Of a DNA stretch of 64,000 nt, positions 60,409 through 64,000 are shown piece after piece. The position numbers and the translations under genes are program-made. The first letter of the stretch is position 1. Each line of letters begins with the position of its first letter. The stretch covers positions 3,224,001-3,288,000 of the forward strand of contig OY761615.1 in the NCBI GenBank assembly GCA_963664845.1. Reading direction: 5' to 3'. This DNA comes from CAIYTF01 sp963664845 (GTDB taxonomy: Bacteria > Bacteroidota > Ignavibacteria > Ignavibacteriales > Ignavibacteriaceae). The notes beneath the pieces were generated by a model, which saw nothing but the letters and a program-made list of their open reading frames with translations, did no database searches and was not told where the DNA came from.

Positions 60409-61536
60409 ATGAGCATTAAACTATTCCACACCGCCGATGTCCACATCGGTATGCAGTTCGCAAGCAATCTGTACTCCGAAGATGTTCGCGCCGGACTGAT
60501 AGAAGCACGCTTCATAACCCTGCAACGCATGGTGGCAGAGGCCAATAAACGACAGTGTGACTTGTTCGTAATCGCAGGCGATCTGTTCGACTCGCTCAAG
60601 GTCAGCGTTAAATCCATCACCCGCACTGCTGAAATTATTTCTGCTTTCACGGGAGAATTTGTTTTTGTACTGCCCGGCAATCACGATTTTATTGATTCTG
60701 ACGAGAATAACCTTTGGTCACGGTTCCAAAAGGCCGCGAAACCACACGTCATAGTTTTTGAACAGGAATCTCCAATGAACTTCGAGATCGGACAGACTAA
60801 GCTTACTGTCTATCCCGGACCCTGCCGCTCAAAACACTCCGCCGAAAATGCCATCGGCTGGATAGCGAACACAACGCGGAACGATGCCACACTCAACATC
60901 GGTATTGCACACGGAGCCGTGCAGGGACTTTCGCCAGACAACGATGATAAATATTTTCTCATGACAGAAAACGAATTGGCCGCCTGCAATATGGATATGT
61001 GGCTGCTTGGGCACACCCATATATTTGCGCCCAAAAACACCGGACTGATGAAACCGCTGTATTTCATGCCTGCCACTCCCGAGCCGGATGGTTTTGACTG
61101 TAAACACGAGGGCTTTGCCTGGTATATAGAAGCAGATGATCAGAAGAAGATATCCTACGAACAGATAAAAACGGGGATGCATCGGTTTTTTGATGTCGAT
61201 GTAACCATTTCTTCGGAAGCCGATCTGGACGCTTTGCTTAAACGCTATGAGGGCATGCCTGCCAATAATGCACTGCTTCGTCTTGAATTAAGTGGAAGGC
61301 TGCCGCAGGATGTCCTGTCAAAACTCCCTGATCTTGAGTCTCAGTTGAAAGGCCTGTTTTATTTTGCCGATGTGCGGTCAGGCAGCATTAAGTTGGATAT
61401 CGATAAGAGCTTTATTGAGGCAAACTATTCGCCGGGGTCATTGCCCTGGATGCTTCTCACAAACGTACTCGATAAATCGAATGATCCGGGCGCCGTCAAC
61501 CTTGCTTATGAACTCATCGAAGGGGCAAAACAATGA
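60409..61536 (+). CDS. SbcD/YhaO-like DNA repair exonuclease
   Basis: A 375-residue calcineurin-type metallophosphoesterase of the Mre11/SbcD/YhaO group. Metal motifs run in order: HTADVHIGMQ (D, H), VIAGDLFDS (D), LPGNHDF (N, H), IAHGAVQG (H) and LLGHTHIF (H, H). The C-terminal 130 residues should form the capping and ATPase-binding part. It overlaps the next gene by four bases. Together they would form a nuclease-ATPase that processes DNA ends. Confidence 0.9.
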   Translation: MSIKLFHTADVHIGMQFASNLYSEDVRAGLIEARFITLQRMVAEANKRQCDLFVIAGDLFDSLKVSVKSITRTAEIISAFTGEFVFVLPGNHDFIDSDENNLWSRFQKAAKPHVIVFEQESPMNFEIGQTKLTVYPGPCRSKHSAENAIGWIANTTRNDATLNIGIAHGAVQGLSPDNDDKYFLMTENELAACNMDMWLLGHTHIFAPKNTGLMKPLYFMPATPEPDGFDCKHEGFAWYIEADDQKKISYEQIKTGMHRFFDVDVTISSEADLDALLKRYEGMPANNALLRLELSGRLPQDVLSKLPDLESQLKGLFYFADVRSGSIKLDIDKSFIEANYSPGSLPWMLLTNVLDKSNDPGAVNLAYELIEGAKQ

Positions 61537-63968
61537 TCCTGCGAAATCTTCGCCTCAATCCGTTCGCCGGCGTTCAGGACCGTGTCATTTCCTTTAACGA
61601 TGGACTCACCGTCATTCTGGGTCCGAATGAAGCCGGGAAAAGCGCTACCGTGAACGCGCTTTTGTCAGTGCTCTACAAAAAGACGGATATGAAAAAGCCT
61701 GAACGCGATAAATTCAGCAGTTTGTATTATCCGTCTCACGGGGGAACGTATGCGGAAGTATCGCTGCAGTTTGAACACCTGAAGAATGACTGCACGCTAA
61801 CCAAAAGGTGGAGTGCCTCTCCGCAATTCCATTTTCAATACGGGGCGCACCGCCTTGATGAAGAACTCAAGTGGGAGGAATTTCTCAGGAAGCATTTCTT
61901 CCCTGAAGCTACGTCCAGGAATATTTTGATCATTTCCCAAATGAAACTCTCCGCAACACTGGAGATGCTTAAGAACGAAAAAGAATCGCTGAACAGTCTT
62001 GGTGACGTGATCCGGAAAGCCGTTCTTTCAACAGATGGCATTTCCATTGATGCGCTGCAAAAAAACATTGATGAAAAGCATGCCAAATACTTTTCACGTT
62101 GGGATGCTGCATCGGACAGACCCGAGAAGGGGCATGACATTGATAATCCTTGGAAGAAAGAGATCGGCATTATTCTTGCCGCATACTATGAGAAGCGTCG
62201 CAAAGAGGTGGAACTGAAAGCCGCGCAGGATTATGAACTTGAATACGATGCATGGAATAAACAGTACTTCGCTGAACAAAACACTTTTGCAGCACTGGAT
62301 GCATACAGCAGGAACTTCGTTGAAGTTTATAACGGCGCCAAGAAGCGGGAATCCAAAGCGGAATTGGTGAAGCGCATTGAATATGAACTTCAGGAATTCT
62401 CCACAATACAAAAGGAGTGGCCCAAGAGCGAAGTCCGGCTCGAAATGATCCGTGAACAGGAAGCGGGCAACATCGAAAAGCTAGCAAAAACAGAAGCGGA
62501 ACTGAAGGATGCAGAGGCATATGCCAAACTGAAACAATCTGCTGAAAAATTTGCCAAAGTTGAGGCTTTGAAAAACGAACTTGAGAAAACGCAACAACGT
62601 TTTGCCGCGCTGCAGATCATAAAAAAAGAAGACATCGTTACTGTTGAACAATGTGAGAGGGAGGCAGCGGTTAATAAGGGTAAGCTGGAGGCTCAAAAAC
62701 TGAACGTGCGTATGACCGGGTTGAACGATACGGCATTTGCCGCCGGCTGGACAAAAGATACGTTGGAGACCAAAAATCTAAAGAAAGACGAGCAGAGCCG
62801 TTCAGAATTTAGCGGCAGTTTCGCGTTTCGTACCGAAAACATCTTCGTCGAAGTGTTCTCCGGCAACGAAGCCGTGGAAACACTTATCGCGTCCATCAAA
62901 AGCAATGAAACACGGATTGAAACTATTCTTGCATCCTGTCAGGTTGAAACAAAGGCAGCCTTGGCTGTAAAATATGATGCATTCATCGAAGCAGAGAGAG
63001 GACTAAAGGCTCTGGAGACCAGATTCAATGAGACGCTGGGTACTGAGGACTATGGCGTATTGCAAAAAGCTGCTGCTGCATTGGCGCAAAAACCATCACC
63101 CCGCGATAAGGAACTGATCCAGCAAGAGATAGCACTACTGCAAAAAGAGATCGGTGCCATCAGCGCTGATTGCAGATCATTGGAGCGCTCATTGAAACAG
63201 TGGCAGGAAAAGTACGGCTCTTTGGATAAGGTAAATGATTTTCTCGGCGACAAGAAGAGCGAACTTAAAACAATAAAACAGGAATTGGAAAGCTTCCCGC
63301 CGCTTCCCCCGGAGTTTGAAAATGCCGGAATGTTCATTGCACATTATGAAGAAAACAGCAAAACGCGCGATGAGGTGCTGTCAAAACTGAATCAGCTAAA
63401 AATAGTTCATGCCTCGCTCGATGCGGGAAAGCCGGAATATTCCGTTGAAGATCTGACTGCTGAGTTGCAGGAAGCAATTGTGGCATATGACCGCGTGAAA
63501 AAAGATGCGGCTGCCCTCGTACTTATACGGGAGGAACTGCTCAGTATTCGCAAGCAGTTGGATGGCAACACGTTTGAACCATTACAGAGATCAATATCGA
63601 AATACATAAGCCGGTTAACTCTGGACAAGTATGCGGTGCCTGCACTTGACGAGTATCTTCCTTCAAAAATTCAGGGCAGTGATGGAGCGTTGGCTGTTTC
63701 GCTGCTTTCAGCCGGAACTCTGGATGCGCTTGCCCTCTCAGTGCGCCTTGCCATGGCTGAAGAACTGCTTGCCGCACGCGAAGGATTTGTCATCATGGAT
63801 GACCCGCTCATTAATCTCGATCCCGCAAGAAAGAAAGCCTCTGCAGAAACGATCCGGAAGTTTGCTGAAGAAGGCAGGCAGGTTGTGGTATTCACCTGTG
63901 AACCGGCACATGCCGAATTGTTCGGGGTTGAAGTGATGAAGTTGAGCGGGAGAACATTAGCTGTTTAA
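61533..63968 (+). CDS. SbcC/YhaN-like coiled-coil ATPase
   Basis: An 811-residue SMC-like ATPase. Walker A is VILGPNEAGKSATVNALL (about residue 30), the ABC signature region LLSAGTLDALALSVRLAMAE and Walker B GFVIMDDPLINLDPARK (about 750). Between them lie long heptad-rich coiled coils (about 190-650) with no clear CxxC zinc hook. AGKSATV, not the RecN form, and pairing with an Mre11-type gene place it in the YhaN/SbcC group. The start overlaps the nuclease stop (ATGA). It ends 33 bases before the window edge. Confidence 0.9.
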   Translation: MILRNLRLNPFAGVQDRVISFNDGLTVILGPNEAGKSATVNALLSVLYKKTDMKKPERDKFSSLYYPSHGGTYAEVSLQFEHLKNDCTLTKRWSASPQFHFQYGAHRLDEELKWEEFLRKHFFPEATSRNILIISQMKLSATLEMLKNEKESLNSLGDVIRKAVLSTDGISIDALQKNIDEKHAKYFSRWDAASDRPEKGHDIDNPWKKEIGIILAAYYEKRRKEVELKAAQDYELEYDAWNKQYFAEQNTFAALDAYSRNFVEVYNGAKKRESKAELVKRIEYELQEFSTIQKEWPKSEVRLEMIREQEAGNIEKLAKTEAELKDAEAYAKLKQSAEKFAKVEALKNELEKTQQRFAALQIIKKEDIVTVEQCEREAAVNKGKLEAQKLNVRMTGLNDTAFAAGWTKDTLETKNLKKDEQSRSEFSGSFAFRTENIFVEVFSGNEAVETLIASIKSNETRIETILASCQVETKAALAVKYDAFIEAERGLKALETRFNETLGTEDYGVLQKAAAALAQKPSPRDKELIQQEIALLQKEIGAISADCRSLERSLKQWQEKYGSLDKVNDFLGDKKSELKTIKQELESFPPLPPEFENAGMFIAHYEENSKTRDEVLSKLNQLKIVHASLDAGKPEYSVEDLTAELQEAIVAYDRVKKDAAALVLIREELLSIRKQLDGNTFEPLQRSISKYISRLTLDKYAVPALDEYLPSKIQGSDGALAVSLLSAGTLDALALSVRLAMAEELLAAREGFVIMDDPLINLDPARKKASAETIRKFAEEGRQVVVFTCEPAHAELFGVEVMKLSGRTLAV

Positions 63969-64000
63969 CAGCCTGTGATAAAAAAAATCGTTGAGCGTAT

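Overview
The window reads as a chromosomal segment of a free-living Gram-negative bacterium from the Bacteroidota/Ignavibacteria side of the FCB group. The evidence is a long secreted protein with a type IX secretion C-terminal domain of the 'NYPNPFNP' type found in Ignavibacteria and relatives, a bTHX ribosomal protein gene, a DUF2975/HTH pair, several 'NPF'-lineage style lipoproteins, and upstream boxes resembling the Bacteroidota -7 element (TAnnTTTG). Species cannot be told from the sequence. Gene density is ordinary, broken by intergenic stretches rich in short palindromic and dispersed repeats.

Layout. 0-2.4 kb: an HTH regulator with a DUF2975 membrane protein, a pentapeptide-repeat protein, three copies of a 28-bp palindrome and a truncated REP-associated (Y1) transposase. 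2.4-9.3 kb: a purine/N-heterocycle catabolic cluster (fold-type II PLP enzyme, SsnA-like amidohydrolase, three-subunit xanthine dehydrogenase). 9.9-18.8 kb, all on the minus strand: a probable synthase-dependent exopolysaccharide locus (UDP-GlcNAc 2-epimerase, outer-membrane barrel protein, very large DUF2334/glycosidase-like protein, family 2 synthase), split by a plus-strand toxin-antitoxin pair whose toxin is frameshifted. 19-31 kb: two orphan sensor histidine kinases, a Cys/Met PLP lyase, FabF, two glycosyltransferases and a SpoIID-domain protein. 31.8-34.5 kb: OsmC, FmdB zinc ribbon, rhodanese and two HAD phosphatases. 34.6-37 kb: tRNA-Ala(CGC) with a truncated tRNA copy beside it and an AT-rich insert with one unknown gene. 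37-40 kb: small soluble proteins. 40.4-46.5 kb: a TrpB2-type tryptophan synthase, leuS and serS. 46.9-53.1 kb: a recent tandem duplication of a lipoprotein gene and a large T9SS cargo protein. 53.4-59 kb: bTHX, a GT-C-like membrane protein, a BaiN-type flavoprotein and a YncE/phosphoesterase lipoprotein. 59-60.4 kb: repeat-rich desert. 60.4-64 kb: an SbcD/SbcC-like nuclease-ATPase pair.

The most notable observations are (1) an apparent tryptophan attenuator in front of trpB2: a 28-codon leader ORF with four Trp codons, two adjacent, followed 27 nt later by a strong intrinsic terminator; (2) a ~155-bp MITE-like element with 16-bp terminal inverted repeats and 3-bp target duplications, present twice, with one insertion supported by an uninterrupted related site elsewhere in the window; (3) the minus-strand exopolysaccharide locus with PgaA/B/C-like roles but different protein families; and (4) REP-like palindromes next to a decayed RAYT transposase.
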